Both the position numbers and the translations under genes were made by a program. DNA of 64,000 nt. It comes from Streptomyces sp. NBC_01498 (lineage in GTDB: Bacteria; Actinomycetota; Actinomycetes; Streptomycetales; Streptomycetaceae). The notes below the pieces were generated by a model, which had not been told where the DNA came from, ran no database searches, and saw only the letters and a program-made list of their open reading frames with translations. Below, piece by piece: positions 44,180 through 53,487 of the stretch (position 1 is the stretch's first letter; the number at the start of each line of letters is the position of its first letter). The stretch covers positions 5,530,001-5,594,000 of the forward strand of contig NZ_CP109598.1 in the NCBI RefSeq assembly GCF_036327775.1, given 5' to 3'.

Positions 44180-44743
44180 TCAGCCCGCCGGGTCGATCTC
44201 CCGCAGCAGACCGGTCGACACGTCGAAGACGAAGCCGCGCACGTCGTCGGTGTGCGGAAGGAACGGTGAGGTCCGTACCCGCCGCATCGACTGCCGTACG
44301 TCCTGGTCCACGTCCCGGAAGGACTCCACGGCCCAGGCCGGACGCTGCCCGACCTCCATTTCCAGTTCGTGCCTGAAGTCCTCGGTGAGGGCCTCCAGGC
44401 CACAGCCGGTGTGATGGATGAGGACGACGCTGCGGGTCCGCAGCGCGCGCTGGCTGATGGTGAGGGAGCGGATGACGTCGTCGGTGACGACGCCGCCCGC
44501 GTTCCGGATCGTATGACAGTCGCCGAGCTCCAGGCCCAGCGCGTCGTGCAGGTCGAGACGGGCGTCCATGCAGGCGACCACGGCGACGCGGAGCACCGGG
44601 CGGGCGTCCATGCCGGGGTCGCCGAAGTTCTCGGCGTAGCGCCGGTTGGCGTCCACGAGTCGATCGGTGACCGTACCGTCGGTGCGGGCGGCGCCGGCGG
44701 AAGCCGGGGCGGGCGCGGCGGGGAGGTGCGCGGAAGTCGACAT
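44180..44743 (-). CDS. Beta-class carbonic anhydrase
   Basis: The 187-residue enzyme interconverts carbon dioxide and bicarbonate. Zinc ligands are Cys58 (AVVACMDARLD), His111 and Cys114 (LIHHTGCGLEAL), and the Asp60-Arg62 dyad is intact. It also has IRNAGGVVTDDVIRSL. I chose ATG 44743: TACCGT (44752-44757, minus) lies 8 nt before it but only 2 nt before the other candidate, ATG 44749. The first 20 residues are Ala/Pro-rich. No transporter is adjacent. Confidence 0.93.
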   Translation of the reverse strand: MSTSAHLPAAPAPASAGAARTDGTVTDRLVDANRRYAENFGDPGMDARPVLRVAVVACMDARLDLHDALGLELGDCHTIRNAGGVVTDDVIRSLTISQRALRTRSVVLIHHTGCGLEALTEDFRHELEMEVGQRPAWAVESFRDVDQDVRQSMRRVRTSPFLPHTDDVRGFVFDVSTGLLREIDPAG

Positions 44744-45356
44744 ACCCATAGACGGTAATGCTCAGCCCCCTCCGGGGACCGCTGTACGACGGGACAAACA
44801 TCGTCAACGAGGGCCGGTGTGAGGTAAGCCACACGGGTGCGGATCCTGTTCCGCGGACGAGCGGGGACGCCGCTGTCGATCGCACGCGATCCCGTCACCG
44901 GCCCCGTCCGGATCTTCACGAGATCTCCGCCCCGGCGTCCGTCCGAGCCCCCCGGCTTCCCCTCCGACGTCCCTCCGGCCTCCCTTCGACGTCCCTCCGG
45001 TTTCCGTCCGGCCTCCCTCCGGGCTCCGACGGTTCTCCGTCCGGCCCGTCGCCGACGCACCGTCGGATCGCCGTCGTCCGACGCCCGTTCCCCCGCCGGA
45101 CCCCGCCGCCGCTCCGCCCGCAGCGGTCCGTGCGACGCGCTGGCCGGTTGATTGACCGGGATGGCCTGTGGACTAAAGTGACGCCGAGTTCACGGACATC
45201 CTGAACACCCTGCCGGAACACTCCCCGAATTCCCCCGCGTGTGCGGCGTACGTGCGGCCCGGCCTCCTCACGCTCGGCGGTACGTCCGTCCACGCCGGAC
45301 CTGAGAGGGCGCATGAGCGAGCGCAGCCAGCCAACCGGGCCCCGCGAGGACCGCGT
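44744..45356. other. 613-bp gap upstream of the dcw cluster
   Basis: No gene is supported apart from the 15-codon frame at 45313. From 44940 to 45060 it holds pyrimidine-rich repeats of the type CGACGTCCCTCCGG and CCGTCCGGCCTCC. The right part carries the probable dcw promoter at 45152-45179. The mraZ gene that precedes rsmH in most bacteria is absent. Confidence 0.6.
45152..45179 (+). promoter_or_regulatory. Probable promoter of the dcw operon
   Basis: TTGACC (45152-45157) and TAAAGT (45174-45179) are spaced by 16 bp, close to the consensus of the principal sigma factor HrdB. It lies 178 bp before rsmH, leaving a long untranslated leader that contains a 15-codon frame. Confidence 0.65.
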
Positions 45357-45360
45357 ATGA
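45313..45360 (+). CDS. Putative 15-codon leader frame overlapping rsmH start
   Basis: ATG 45313 opens [15 protein letters not shown] and its TGA (45358-45360) overlaps the ATG of rsmH (ATGA). GAGAGGG lies about 5 nt upstream. The arrangement would couple rsmH translation to the leader. It could also be chance; no conservation is known to me. Confidence 0.35.
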   Translation: MSERSQPTGPREDRV

Positions 45361-46313
45361 CCGCGACCCGGCACGTTCCGGTGATGCTCGACCGGTGTCT
45401 CCAACTGCTCGCCCCCGCCCTCGCCGCACCCGGCGCCGTCGTCGTCGACTGCACCCTCGGGCTCGGCGGCCACAGCGAGGCACTGCTCAGCACCTTCCCC
45501 GCCGCCCGGCTGGTCGCCCTCGACCGGGACAAGGAGGCGCTGCGGCTCTCCGGCGAGCGCCTCGCCCCGTACGGCGACCGGGCCACCCTCGTGCACGCCG
45601 TCTACGACGAACTCCCCGACGTGCTCGACCGGCTGGGCATCCCGCGCGTCCAGGGCGTCCTCTTCGACCTCGGCGTCTCGTCCATGCAACTCGACGAGGC
45701 GGAGCGGGGGTTCGCGTACGCCCAGGACGCCCCGCTCGACATGCGGATGGACCAGTCGGCCGGCATGAGCGCCGCCGAGGTCCTCAACACCTACCCGCCG
45801 GGCGAACTGGTGCGCATCCTGCGGGCGTACGGCGAGGAGAAGCAGGCCAAGCGCATCGTCTCGGCGATCGTCCGGGAACGCGCCGACAAGCCCTTCGGCA
45901 ACAGCGCCCGGCTGGTCGAACTCATCCGCGACGCCCTGCCGCAGGCCGCCAAACGCACCGGCGGCAACCCCGCCAAACGCACCTTCCAGGCCCTGCGCAT
46001 CGAGGTCAACGGCGAACTGTCCTCCGTGGAGGCGGCGATCCCCGCCGCGGTGAAGGCCCTCGCCGTCGGCGGCCGTATCGCCGTACTCGCCTACCACTCC
46101 CTCGAAGACCGCCTGGTCAAGCAGGTCTTCGCGGCCGGCGCCACCGTCACCGCGCCGCCCGGTCTGCCCGTCGTGCCCGAGCGCTACCAGCCCCGGCTCA
46201 AGCTCCTCACCCGGGGCGCCGAACTCCCCACCGAGGAGGAGGTCGCCGAGAACCGCCGGGCCGCCCCCGCCCGGCTGCGCGGCGCGGAACGGATCCGGGA
46301 GGACGTGCGGTGA
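45357..46313 (+). CDS. rsmH: 16S rRNA (cytosine-1402-N4)-methyltransferase
   Basis: The 318-residue methyltransferase modifies C1402 in the ribosomal P site. It begins with [16 protein letters not shown] and has the SAM motif [44 protein letters not shown] and the C-terminal [22 protein letters not shown] 45357 is chosen for GAGGA 6 nt upstream and homology at the N-terminus; the frame is open further up without support. It is the first gene of the dcw cluster and overlaps ftsL by 4 bp. Confidence 0.96.
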   Translation: MTATRHVPVMLDRCLQLLAPALAAPGAVVVDCTLGLGGHSEALLSTFPAARLVALDRDKEALRLSGERLAPYGDRATLVHAVYDELPDVLDRLGIPRVQGVLFDLGVSSMQLDEAERGFAYAQDAPLDMRMDQSAGMSAAEVLNTYPPGELVRILRAYGEEKQAKRIVSAIVRERADKPFGNSARLVELIRDALPQAAKRTGGNPAKRTFQALRIEVNGELSSVEAAIPAAVKALAVGGRIAVLAYHSLEDRLVKQVFAAGATVTAPPGLPVVPERYQPRLKLLTRGAELPTEEEVAENRRAAPARLRGAERIREDVR

Positions 46314-46939
46314 GGGGCCCGGCCAGGCAGCTGAGGGGGCGCGCCGCGCGGCTCGCCCGGCTGATGCCGACGACCGGGCCGAGTACCGCGGCGCGTACGC
46401 CGTTCGTCCTGCTGGTCGTCGTCCTCCTCGGCGGCGGGCTGATCACGCTCCTCCTGCTGAACTCCTCCCTCAACGAGGGCTCGTTCACGCTCAGCGAGCT
46501 CAAGAGGAAGACCACCGACCTCACCGACGAGCAGCAGGCCCTCCAGCGGGACGTGGACGGCCTCTCGGCGCCCGACGCGCTCCAGCGCCGCGCCCGGGAG
46601 CTCGGCATGGTGCCCGGCGGCAGCCCCGCCTTCCTGCACCCCGACGGCAGCGTCAGCGGCGTCCCCGCCGAGGCCGACGCGCTCCCGTACACCGCGCCGT
46701 CCGCCATGGGCGCCACCCCGCCCGCCGCGCCGGGCCTGCCCGCTTCGCTCGCCCCGTCCGTGACGCCCTCGCCGGCGCCCGCGGACCCGGCGGCGACCCC
46801 GTCCTCCTCAGGAGGAGCCCCGTCCGCCACCCCGTCGGGCACCCCCTCCGCGTCGGCCGGCCCGCGCGGCGGCCCCTCCGGCGGGTCCCGGCCCGCGGCG
46901 ACGGCCGGCACCCCCACCCCGACGACCTCCGGCAGGTGA
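46310..46939 (+). CDS. ftsL: Cell division protein FtsL
   Basis: The 209-residue bitopic protein has a short basic cytoplasmic part, one membrane span ([20 protein letters not shown], about 28-48) and an extracellular coiled coil ([20 protein letters not shown]). FtsL joins DivIC and FtsQ to activate FtsW-FtsI. GTG 46310 overlaps the rsmH stop (GTGA). After about residue 110 comes a 90-residue tail of Pro, Ala, Ser, Thr and Gly, longer than in the compact FtsL of other bacteria. Identification rests on position and topology, as usual for this divergent family. Confidence 0.92.
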   Translation: MRGPARQLRGRAARLARLMPTTGPSTAARTPFVLLVVVLLGGGLITLLLLNSSLNEGSFTLSELKRKTTDLTDEQQALQRDVDGLSAPDALQRRARELGMVPGGSPAFLHPDGSVSGVPAEADALPYTAPSAMGATPPAAPGLPASLAPSVTPSPAPADPAATPSSSGGAPSATPSGTPSASAGPRGGPSGGSRPAATAGTPTPTTSGR

Positions 46940-46943
46940 CGCA

Positions 46944-48968
46944 GTGCCCCCCGAGCAACCACCGCGCCGCCGCGTCCCCGGGCCCGCCCGCGGCGCGGGC
47001 GGCCGGCGCCCCCGGCCCGAACCGCGCGCCCCGCAGCGCCCCGCGCCCGCCGGCCGCCCGCGCCGCCCCGCCCAGGGCCGGCCGCGCCCCGGCTCCCGTA
47101 CCCCGCACCGCATCCAGCTCGGCGACCACCGGCCCCGGCTGCGGCTGGTCAGCATCGGTCTGACCCTGGTGATGCTGGTCTTCGTCGTCCGGCTGCTCCA
47201 GGTGCAGGCGGTCGACGCCGACGCGTACACCGCCAAGGCGGAGAAGAACCGGTTCATGAGCGTCACGCTGGCCGCCGAGCGCGGCGAGATCACCGACCGC
47301 GCCGGAGTCGCCCTCGCCACCAGCGTCGACGCGCACGACATCACGGCCGACCCGAAGATGTTCACCCCCGGCGACAGCAACGTCCCCGACGCTCCCGAGC
47401 AGGCCGCCGCGCTCCTCGCGCCCATCCTCGACAAGGAGCCCGAGACGCTCGCCAAGCAGCTCTCGGCGCCCCGGTCCCGTTTCACCGTCCTCGCCCACCG
47501 CCAGACACCCCAGGTCTGGAACCAGATCAGCGATCTGCGGGCCGTCCTCGCCGAGAAGGCCGACACCGCGCGTGCCGCGCTCGTCGCCAAGGGCGGCAAG
47601 GCCGACGACGCGCCGACCAGCGTTCTCGCCGGGGTCTTCCAGGAGCCCAGCAGCAAACGGGTGTACCCCAACGGGGACCTCGCCGCCGGGATACTGGGGT
47701 ACGTCAACGCGGCCGGCCACGGGGGCGGCGGCGTGGAGTCCATGCTCGACGCGAAGCTGTCCGGCCAGGACGGCGAGATCACCTACGCGCACTCGGGCGG
47801 CCGGCGCGTCCCCACGGCCGACTCCGAGGAGACCCCCGCCGTCCCCGGCACCGACATCGAGCTCACCATCGACCGGGACATCCAGTGGGCCGCCCAGCGG
47901 GCCATCACCGACCAGGTCGCCGAGTCCAAGGCCGACCGGGGCTACGTGATGGTGCAGAACACCCGGACGGGCGAAGTGCTCGCCATGGCCAACGCCCCCG
48001 GCTTCGACCCCAACGACCTCTCCCAGGCCGACGCCACCGCCATGGGCAACGCCGCCCTCCAGGACGCCTTCGAACCGGGCTCCACCAGCAAGGTCATGTC
48101 CATGGCCGCCGTCCTGGAGGAGCAGGCCGCCACCCCCGGCACCCATGTCACCGTGCCCAACCGGCTGCACCGGGGCGACCGCCTCTTCAAGGACGACATC
48201 GACCACCCGACCTGGTATCTGACCCTCAACGGCGTCCTCGCCAAGTCCAGCAACATCGGCACCATCCTGGCGACCGGGCAGCTCGGCAGGACCCAGCCCG
48301 AGGCCAACAAGGTCCTCCACTCCTATCTGCGCAAATTCGGCATCGGCAGCCCCAGCGGCCTCGGCTATCCCGGCGAGACCCAGGGCATCCTGGCCGACCC
48401 GGGGGACTGGTCGACCTCGCAGCAGTACACGATTCCCTTCGGCCAGGGCCTGTCCGTCAACGCCATGCAGGCCGCCTCGGTCTACTCGACCATCGCCAAC
48501 GGAGGCGTACGGATCGAACCCACCCTGGTCCGCGGCACCCAGGGCCCCGACGGCCGCTTCACCCCCGCGCCCGCCCCGAAGAAGACCCGGGTCGTCAGCG
48601 AGCGGACCGCGAAGACACTCGCCACCATGCTCGAATCCGTCGTCGGCGACGAGGCGGGCACCGGCACCAAGGCCCGTATCCCCGGCTACCGCGTCGCGGG
48701 CAAGACCGGCACCGCCAACCGGGTCGACCCCGAGACCGGCCGCTACAAGGGCTACACGGCCTCCTTCGCGGGCTTCGCGCCCGCCGACGACCCGCAGCTC
48801 ACCGTCTACTGCGCCATCCAGAACCCCACCCGGGGCAGCTACTTCGGCGGCCAGATCTGCGGCCCCATCTACAAGGAGGTCATGGAGTTCGCTCTCAAGA
48901 GCCTCCAGGTCCCACCGACCGGCAGGAAGTCCGATCCCCTGCCGGTCGAGTTCAAGCCCGGCGAGTGA
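46944..48968 (+). CDS. ftsI: Septal peptidoglycan transpeptidase FtsI (PBP3)
   Basis: The 674-residue class B penicillin-binding protein cross-links septal peptidoglycan. A 65-residue Arg/Pro-rich cytoplasmic tail precedes one membrane span (LVSIGLTLVMLVFVVRLLQV). The dimerisation domain with RGEITDRAGVALATS follows. The transpeptidase motifs are STSK (380-383, nucleophile Ser380), SSN (435-437) and KTG (587-589). GTG 46944 starts 4 bp after the ftsL stop. In Streptomyces FtsI is needed for sporulation septa rather than growth (from literature). Confidence 0.96.
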   Translation: MPPEQPPRRRVPGPARGAGGRRPRPEPRAPQRPAPAGRPRRPAQGRPRPGSRTPHRIQLGDHRPRLRLVSIGLTLVMLVFVVRLLQVQAVDADAYTAKAEKNRFMSVTLAAERGEITDRAGVALATSVDAHDITADPKMFTPGDSNVPDAPEQAAALLAPILDKEPETLAKQLSAPRSRFTVLAHRQTPQVWNQISDLRAVLAEKADTARAALVAKGGKADDAPTSVLAGVFQEPSSKRVYPNGDLAAGILGYVNAAGHGGGGVESMLDAKLSGQDGEITYAHSGGRRVPTADSEETPAVPGTDIELTIDRDIQWAAQRAITDQVAESKADRGYVMVQNTRTGEVLAMANAPGFDPNDLSQADATAMGNAALQDAFEPGSTSKVMSMAAVLEEQAATPGTHVTVPNRLHRGDRLFKDDIDHPTWYLTLNGVLAKSSNIGTILATGQLGRTQPEANKVLHSYLRKFGIGSPSGLGYPGETQGILADPGDWSTSQQYTIPFGQGLSVNAMQAASVYSTIANGGVRIEPTLVRGTQGPDGRFTPAPAPKKTRVVSERTAKTLATMLESVVGDEAGTGTKARIPGYRVAGKTGTANRVDPETGRYKGYTASFAGFAPADDPQLTVYCAIQNPTRGSYFGGQICGPIYKEVMEFALKSLQVPPTGRKSDPLPVEFKPGE

Positions 48969-48984
48969 CCCGAGGAACAACCCA

Positions 48985-50700
48985 GTGACAACGATCACCC
49001 CCGACTCCGGGAACCACGACGACCCGTCCGACACCCCGACGGACGCCCCCGCCACCCGGCGCCCCTCACGTGGCCGGGCCCCCGCCGAGCCCGGTACGCT
49101 CACCGCCGTGCCCCACGCAGATCAGTACGTAACCACCACAAAGGACGCGCCCGTGAACCATCCCGGAGCGCCCCGCCCCCAGCAGGTCCGGCCGACCCCG
49201 CTCGCCGGCCTCGCCGCCCGGCTGGGCGCCGAGCCCCCGGCCGACGGAGCGGCGACGGGCATCACCCACGACTCGCGGGCGGTGCGCGAGGGTGACGTGT
49301 ACGCGGCCCTGCCCGGCTCCCGCTTCCACGGCGCCGACTTCTCCGCCCAGGCCGCCGACCTCGGCGCGGCGGCGATCCTCACCGACCCGGCCGGCGCCGA
49401 ACGCGCCGCCACGACCGGCCTGCCGGTGCTGGTCACCCCCGACCCCCGGGGCGCCATGGGCGAACTGGCCGCCGAGATCTACGGCCACCCCGGCGCCGGT
49501 CTGCTCCAGATCGGCATCACCGGCACGTCCGGCAAGACCACCACCGCGTACCTGGTCGAAGGCGGCCTGCGCGGCGCGGGACACCACACCGGGCTCATCG
49601 GCACCGTCGAGATGCGGATCGGCGACGAGCGCATCAAGTCCGAGCGCACCACCCCCGAGGCCACCGACCTCCAGGCGCTCCTCGCCGTCATGCGCGAACG
49701 CGGTGTCGACTCCGTCGCCATGGAGGTTTCCAGCCACGCGTTGGTGCTCGGCCGGGTCGACGGCTGTGTCTTCGACATCGCCGTCTTCAACAACCTCAGC
49801 CCGGAGCACATGGAGTTCCACTCCGGCATGGAGGACTACTTCCAGGCCAAGGCACGGCTGTTCACCCCCGAACGCAGCCGGCTCGGCGTCGTCAACTTCG
49901 ACGACGAGTACGGCCGCCGGCTCGTCACCGAGGCGGGCGTGCCCCTCACCACCTTCTCCGCCGAGGGCCACCCCGACGCGGACTGGCGCGCCGAGGACGT
50001 CGAGGTCGGCTCGCACGGCAGCACCTTCACCGTGGTCAGCCCCAAGGGCGAGCGGATCCGCGCCCAGGCCCCGCTGCCCGGCCCGTTCAACGTGGCCAAC
50101 ACCCTGGCCGCCGTCGTCACCCTCGCCGTGGCCGGAATCGACCCCCAGGTCGCCGCCGACGGCATCGCCGACGTCCCCGGCGTCCCCGGCCGGCTGGAGC
50201 GCGTCGACGCCGGCCAGCCCTACCTCGCCGTCGTGGACTACGCCCACAAGACCGACGCCGTCGAATCCGTCCTGCGCTCCCTGCGCAAGGTCACCCGGGG
50301 CAAGGTGCACATCGTCCTCGGCTGCGGCGGCGACCGCGACCGTTCGAAGCGCCCCTCGATGGGCGCCGCCGCCGCCCGGCTCGCCGACACCGCCGTACTG
50401 ACCTCGGACAACCCGCGTTCCGAGGACCCCCTCGCGATCCTCGCCGCGATGCTCGCGGGCGCCGCCGAGGTGCCCATCCACGAGCGCGGCGACGTGCTGG
50501 TCGACGCCGACCGCGCGGCGGCCATCGCCTCCGTGGTCTCCCGCGCGGGCGAGGGCGACACCGTCCTCATCGCCGGGAAGGGCCACGAGCAGGGCCAGGA
50601 CATCGCCGGGGTGGTGCGCGCCTTCGACGACCGCCAGGTGCTGCGGGAGGCCATCGAGCGCTCCCGCGGCCGTCGGACCGAGCGCCCCGGCCAGGAATGA
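48985..50700 (+). CDS. murE: UDP-MurNAc-tripeptide synthetase (diaminopimelate-adding)
   Basis: The 571-residue ligase adds diaminopimelate to UDP-MurNAc-L-Ala-D-Glu. It has the Mur-ligase ATP loop GITGTSGKTTTAYLVEG, EVSSHALVLGRVDGCVFD, FNNLSPEHMEFHSGMEDYF and the substrate signature SDNPRSEDP, where DNPR indicates the diaminopimelate type. GTG 48985 follows GAGGAA. The first 60 residues are a Thr/Pro/Ala-rich extension not found in E. coli MurE; a later start at GTG 49153 is possible. A 289-bp Pro/Arg-rich gap follows before murF. Confidence 0.95.
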   Translation: MTTITPDSGNHDDPSDTPTDAPATRRPSRGRAPAEPGTLTAVPHADQYVTTTKDAPVNHPGAPRPQQVRPTPLAGLAARLGAEPPADGAATGITHDSRAVREGDVYAALPGSRFHGADFSAQAADLGAAAILTDPAGAERAATTGLPVLVTPDPRGAMGELAAEIYGHPGAGLLQIGITGTSGKTTTAYLVEGGLRGAGHHTGLIGTVEMRIGDERIKSERTTPEATDLQALLAVMRERGVDSVAMEVSSHALVLGRVDGCVFDIAVFNNLSPEHMEFHSGMEDYFQAKARLFTPERSRLGVVNFDDEYGRRLVTEAGVPLTTFSAEGHPDADWRAEDVEVGSHGSTFTVVSPKGERIRAQAPLPGPFNVANTLAAVVTLAVAGIDPQVAADGIADVPGVPGRLERVDAGQPYLAVVDYAHKTDAVESVLRSLRKVTRGKVHIVLGCGGDRDRSKRPSMGAAAARLADTAVLTSDNPRSEDPLAILAAMLAGAAEVPIHERGDVLVDADRAAAIASVVSRAGEGDTVLIAGKGHEQGQDIAGVVRAFDDRQVLREAIERSRGRRTERPGQE

Positions 50701-50989
50701 GGCAACCGTCCGGCGGCCCCGGACCGTGCCGTCAGAGCCCCGGCAGGCACGCGCGTGCCGCCGGCCGCGTACACCCCGTACGAGGACCCGTGCGGCGGCC
50801 CGCGGCGTGCCCGTACGGCGGACGCCCCGCCGCCCGCCGCCCGCGCGCCGGGCTCCCCGACGGCGCCCCCGCGCGCTCCCGCACGTCCCGCACCCCGCGC
50901 CGTCCGCCACCACCCCGCCGGGCCCCCGCCCCGCCGCCCTCCCCCTCCCGCGTCCCCTTCACCCGCCCACCACTTGCCGGACGGTCCCA
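50701..50989. other. 289-bp gap between murE and murF
   Basis: The gap is extremely GC rich (CCGCC and CGCCC words) and open in the frame of murF back to 50726 without a ribosome site. No gene is supported. It breaks the tight spacing of the cluster, so an internal promoter or RNA element could lie here, but I see no clear -10 box. Confidence 0.5.
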
Positions 50990-52420
50990 GTGATCACCCT
51001 CTCCCTCGCCGAGATCGCCACCATCGTCGGCGGGCAGCCCCACGACATACCTGACCCCGCCGCCCGCGTCACCGGCCCCGTCGTCATCGACTCCCGCGCG
51101 GTGGCCGACGGCAGCCTCTTCGCCGCCTTCGCCGGCGAGAACGTCGACGGCCACGACTACGCCCGCCGGGCCGTCGAGGCGGGCGCCACCGCCGTCCTGG
51201 CCACCCGGCCCGTCGGCGTCCCCGCCGTCGTCGTCGAGGACGTCGTCCAGGCCCTCGGCGCCCTCGCCCGTGCCGTCGTGGAGCGCACCGGTGCCACGAC
51301 CGTCGCCCTCACCGGATCGTCGGGCAAGACCAGCACCAAGGACCTCATCGCCCAGCTCCTGCGCCGCGCGGGCCCCACCGTGTGGCCGGAGGGCAACCTC
51401 AACAACGAGATCGGACTCCCGCTCACCGCCCTGCGCGTGACCGAGGACACCCGTTTCCTGGTCCTGGAGATGGGCGCCCGCTACATCGGCGACATCCGCT
51501 ATCTCACCGGCCTCGTCCCCCCGAGGATCGGCCTCGTCCTGAACGTCGGCACCGCCCACATCGGCGAGTTCGGCGGACGCGAGCAGATCGCCGTCGCGAA
51601 GGGCGAGATGGTCGAGTCCCTGCCGTCCGCCGAGGACGGCGGTGTCGCCGTCCTGAACGCCGACGACCCCCTCGTACGCGCCATGTCCACCCGCACCAAG
51701 GCACGCGTCGTGCTGTTCGGAGAGTCCGACGAAGCAGACGTACGGGCAGAGAACGTGCACGTCGACCCCCTCGGCAGACCCTCCTTCCGCCTTCGAACAC
51801 CCACCGGGTGCAGGGAGCTGACGCTGCGGCTGTACGGTGAGCATCACGTGTCGAACGCGCTCGCCGCGACCGCCGTCGCCCATGAGTTGGGCATGTCCGT
51901 CGACGAGATCGCCCTGGCGCTCTCCGAGGCGGAGACCCTCTCCCGCTGGCGTATGGAGGTCACCGAGCGCGCGGACGGCGTGACGATCGTCAACGACGCC
52001 TACAACGCGAACCCCGACTCCATGCGAGCAGCGCTCCGCGCGCTGGTCGCCATGGGCGGTGCCGCCAGGGAAACCGGTGGCCGCACGTGGGCGGTGCTCG
52101 GCCCGATGGCCGAACTCGGGGACGAGGCGCTCGCCGAGCACGACGCGGTCGGACGGCTCGCCGTCCGGCTCAACGTCAGCAAGCTCGTCGCAGTCGGGGG
52201 CAGGGAAGCGTCCTGGCTGCGACTGGGCGCCTACAACGAGGGTTCGTGGGGTGAGGAGTCGGTGCACGTGTCCGACGCGCAGGCGGCGGTCGATCTGTTG
52301 CGCAGTGAACTGCGTCCGGGGGACGTCGTGCTGGTGAAGGCTTCCAGGTCGGCCGGACTGGAGCGGGTCGCCCAGGCACTGCTCGGGAACGCTGTCGAGG
52401 GTGAGGTCTCCGGCCGATGA
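50990..52420 (+). CDS. murF: UDP-MurNAc-tripeptide-D-alanyl-D-alanine ligase
   Basis: The 476-residue ligase adds D-Ala-D-Ala to the UDP-MurNAc tripeptide. Start region ITLSLAEIATIVGGQPHDIP and GSLFAAFAGENVDGHDYARR are typical, followed by the ATP loop VALTGSSGKTSTKDLIAQLL, NNEIGLPLTALRV, LVLEMGARYIGDI, VLNVGTAHIGEFGGRE and NDAYNANPDSMRAAL. GTG 50990 gives the standard N-terminus; a longer in-frame extension would be pure Pro/Arg. Its stop overlaps mraY by 4 bp. Confidence 0.96.
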   Translation: MITLSLAEIATIVGGQPHDIPDPAARVTGPVVIDSRAVADGSLFAAFAGENVDGHDYARRAVEAGATAVLATRPVGVPAVVVEDVVQALGALARAVVERTGATTVALTGSSGKTSTKDLIAQLLRRAGPTVWPEGNLNNEIGLPLTALRVTEDTRFLVLEMGARYIGDIRYLTGLVPPRIGLVLNVGTAHIGEFGGREQIAVAKGEMVESLPSAEDGGVAVLNADDPLVRAMSTRTKARVVLFGESDEADVRAENVHVDPLGRPSFRLRTPTGCRELTLRLYGEHHVSNALAATAVAHELGMSVDEIALALSEAETLSRWRMEVTERADGVTIVNDAYNANPDSMRAALRALVAMGGAARETGGRTWAVLGPMAELGDEALAEHDAVGRLAVRLNVSKLVAVGGREASWLRLGAYNEGSWGEESVHVSDAQAAVDLLRSELRPGDVVLVKASRSAGLERVAQALLGNAVEGEVSGR

Positions 52421-53487
52421 GGCAGATCCTCTTCGCGGGAGCCATCGGGCTCTTCCTGACCCTGATCGGCACACCGCTGCTGATCAAGCTGCTGGCCCGC
52501 AAGGGCTACGGCCAGTTCATCAGGGACGACGGCCCGCGCAGCCACGGCAGCAAGAAGGGCACGCCCACCATGGGCGGCATCGCCTTCATCCTCGCCACCC
52601 TGATGGCCTACGCCCTGGCGAAGGTGATCACCGGCGAGGACCCGAGGTTCTCGGGTGTGCTGGTCCTGTTCCTGATGACGGGGATGGGCCTGGTCGGTTT
52701 CCTGGACGACTACATCAAGATCGTCAAGCAGCGTTCGCTGGGCCTGCGGGCCAAGGCGAAGATGGCCGGACAGCTGATCGTGGGTATCGCCTTCGCGGTG
52801 CTCTCGCTCCAGTTCGCCGACGGCCGCGGCAACACCCCGGCCTCCACCAAGCTGTCCTTCGTCACGGACTTCGGCTGGTCCATCGGACCGGTGCTCTTCG
52901 TGGTCTGGGCGCTGTTCATGATCCTCGCCATGTCCAACGGCGTGAATCTGACGGACGGTCTGGACGGCCTGGCCACCGGCGCCTCGGTGATGGTCTTCGG
53001 CGCGTACACGTTCATCGGTCTCTGGCAGTTCCAGGAGTCCTGTGCCAACGCCCTGACCCTGACCAACCCCAACGCCTGTTTCGAGGTACGCGACCCCCTC
53101 GACCTCGCCGTCGTCGCCTCCGCCCTGATGGGCTCCTGCTTCGGCTTCCTGTGGTGGAACACCTCACCCGCCAAGATCTTCATGGGCGACACCGGTTCGC
53201 TCGCGCTCGGCGGCGCCCTCGCGGGTCTCGCCATCTGCTCCCGCACGGAACTCCTGATCGCCCTGCTCGGCGGCCTCTTCGCCCTCATCACCATGTCCGT
53301 GGTGATCCAGGTCGGCTCCTTCCGGCTGACGGGCAAGCGCGTCTTCCGGATGGCCCCGCTCCAGCACCACTTCGAACTCAAGGGGTGGTCCGAAGTCCTT
53401 GTCGTGGTCCGTTTCTGGATCATCCAGGGCATGTGCGTGATCGTCGGACTCGGTCTCTTCTACGCGGGCTGGGCGGCCGACAAGTGA
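52417..53487 (+). CDS. mraY: Phospho-N-acetylmuramoyl-pentapeptide transferase
   Basis: The 356-residue enzyme makes lipid I on the inner membrane face. It has ten hydrophobic segments, and the conserved loops FIRDDGPRSHGSKKGTPTMG, GFLDDYIKIVKQRSLGL, NLTDGLDGLATG and FMGDTGSLALGG carry the catalytic Asp residues and Mg site; the end FRMAPLQHHFELKGWSE is invariant. ATG 52417 overlaps the murF stop and 53484 begins murD. Confidence 0.97.
   Translation: MRQILFAGAIGLFLTLIGTPLLIKLLARKGYGQFIRDDGPRSHGSKKGTPTMGGIAFILATLMAYALAKVITGEDPRFSGVLVLFLMTGMGLVGFLDDYIKIVKQRSLGLRAKAKMAGQLIVGIAFAVLSLQFADGRGNTPASTKLSFVTDFGWSIGPVLFVVWALFMILAMSNGVNLTDGLDGLATGASVMVFGAYTFIGLWQFQESCANALTLTNPNACFEVRDPLDLAVVASALMGSCFGFLWWNTSPAKIFMGDTGSLALGGALAGLAICSRTELLIALLGGLFALITMSVVIQVGSFRLTGKRVFRMAPLQHHFELKGWSEVLVVVRFWIIQGMCVIVGLGLFYAGWAADK

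Noticed and set aside
46653..49103. 816-codon minus-strand open frame across ftsI
   Set aside because: Gly/Val/Asp/His-rich shadow; ftsI motifs STSK, SSN and KTG are on the other strand.
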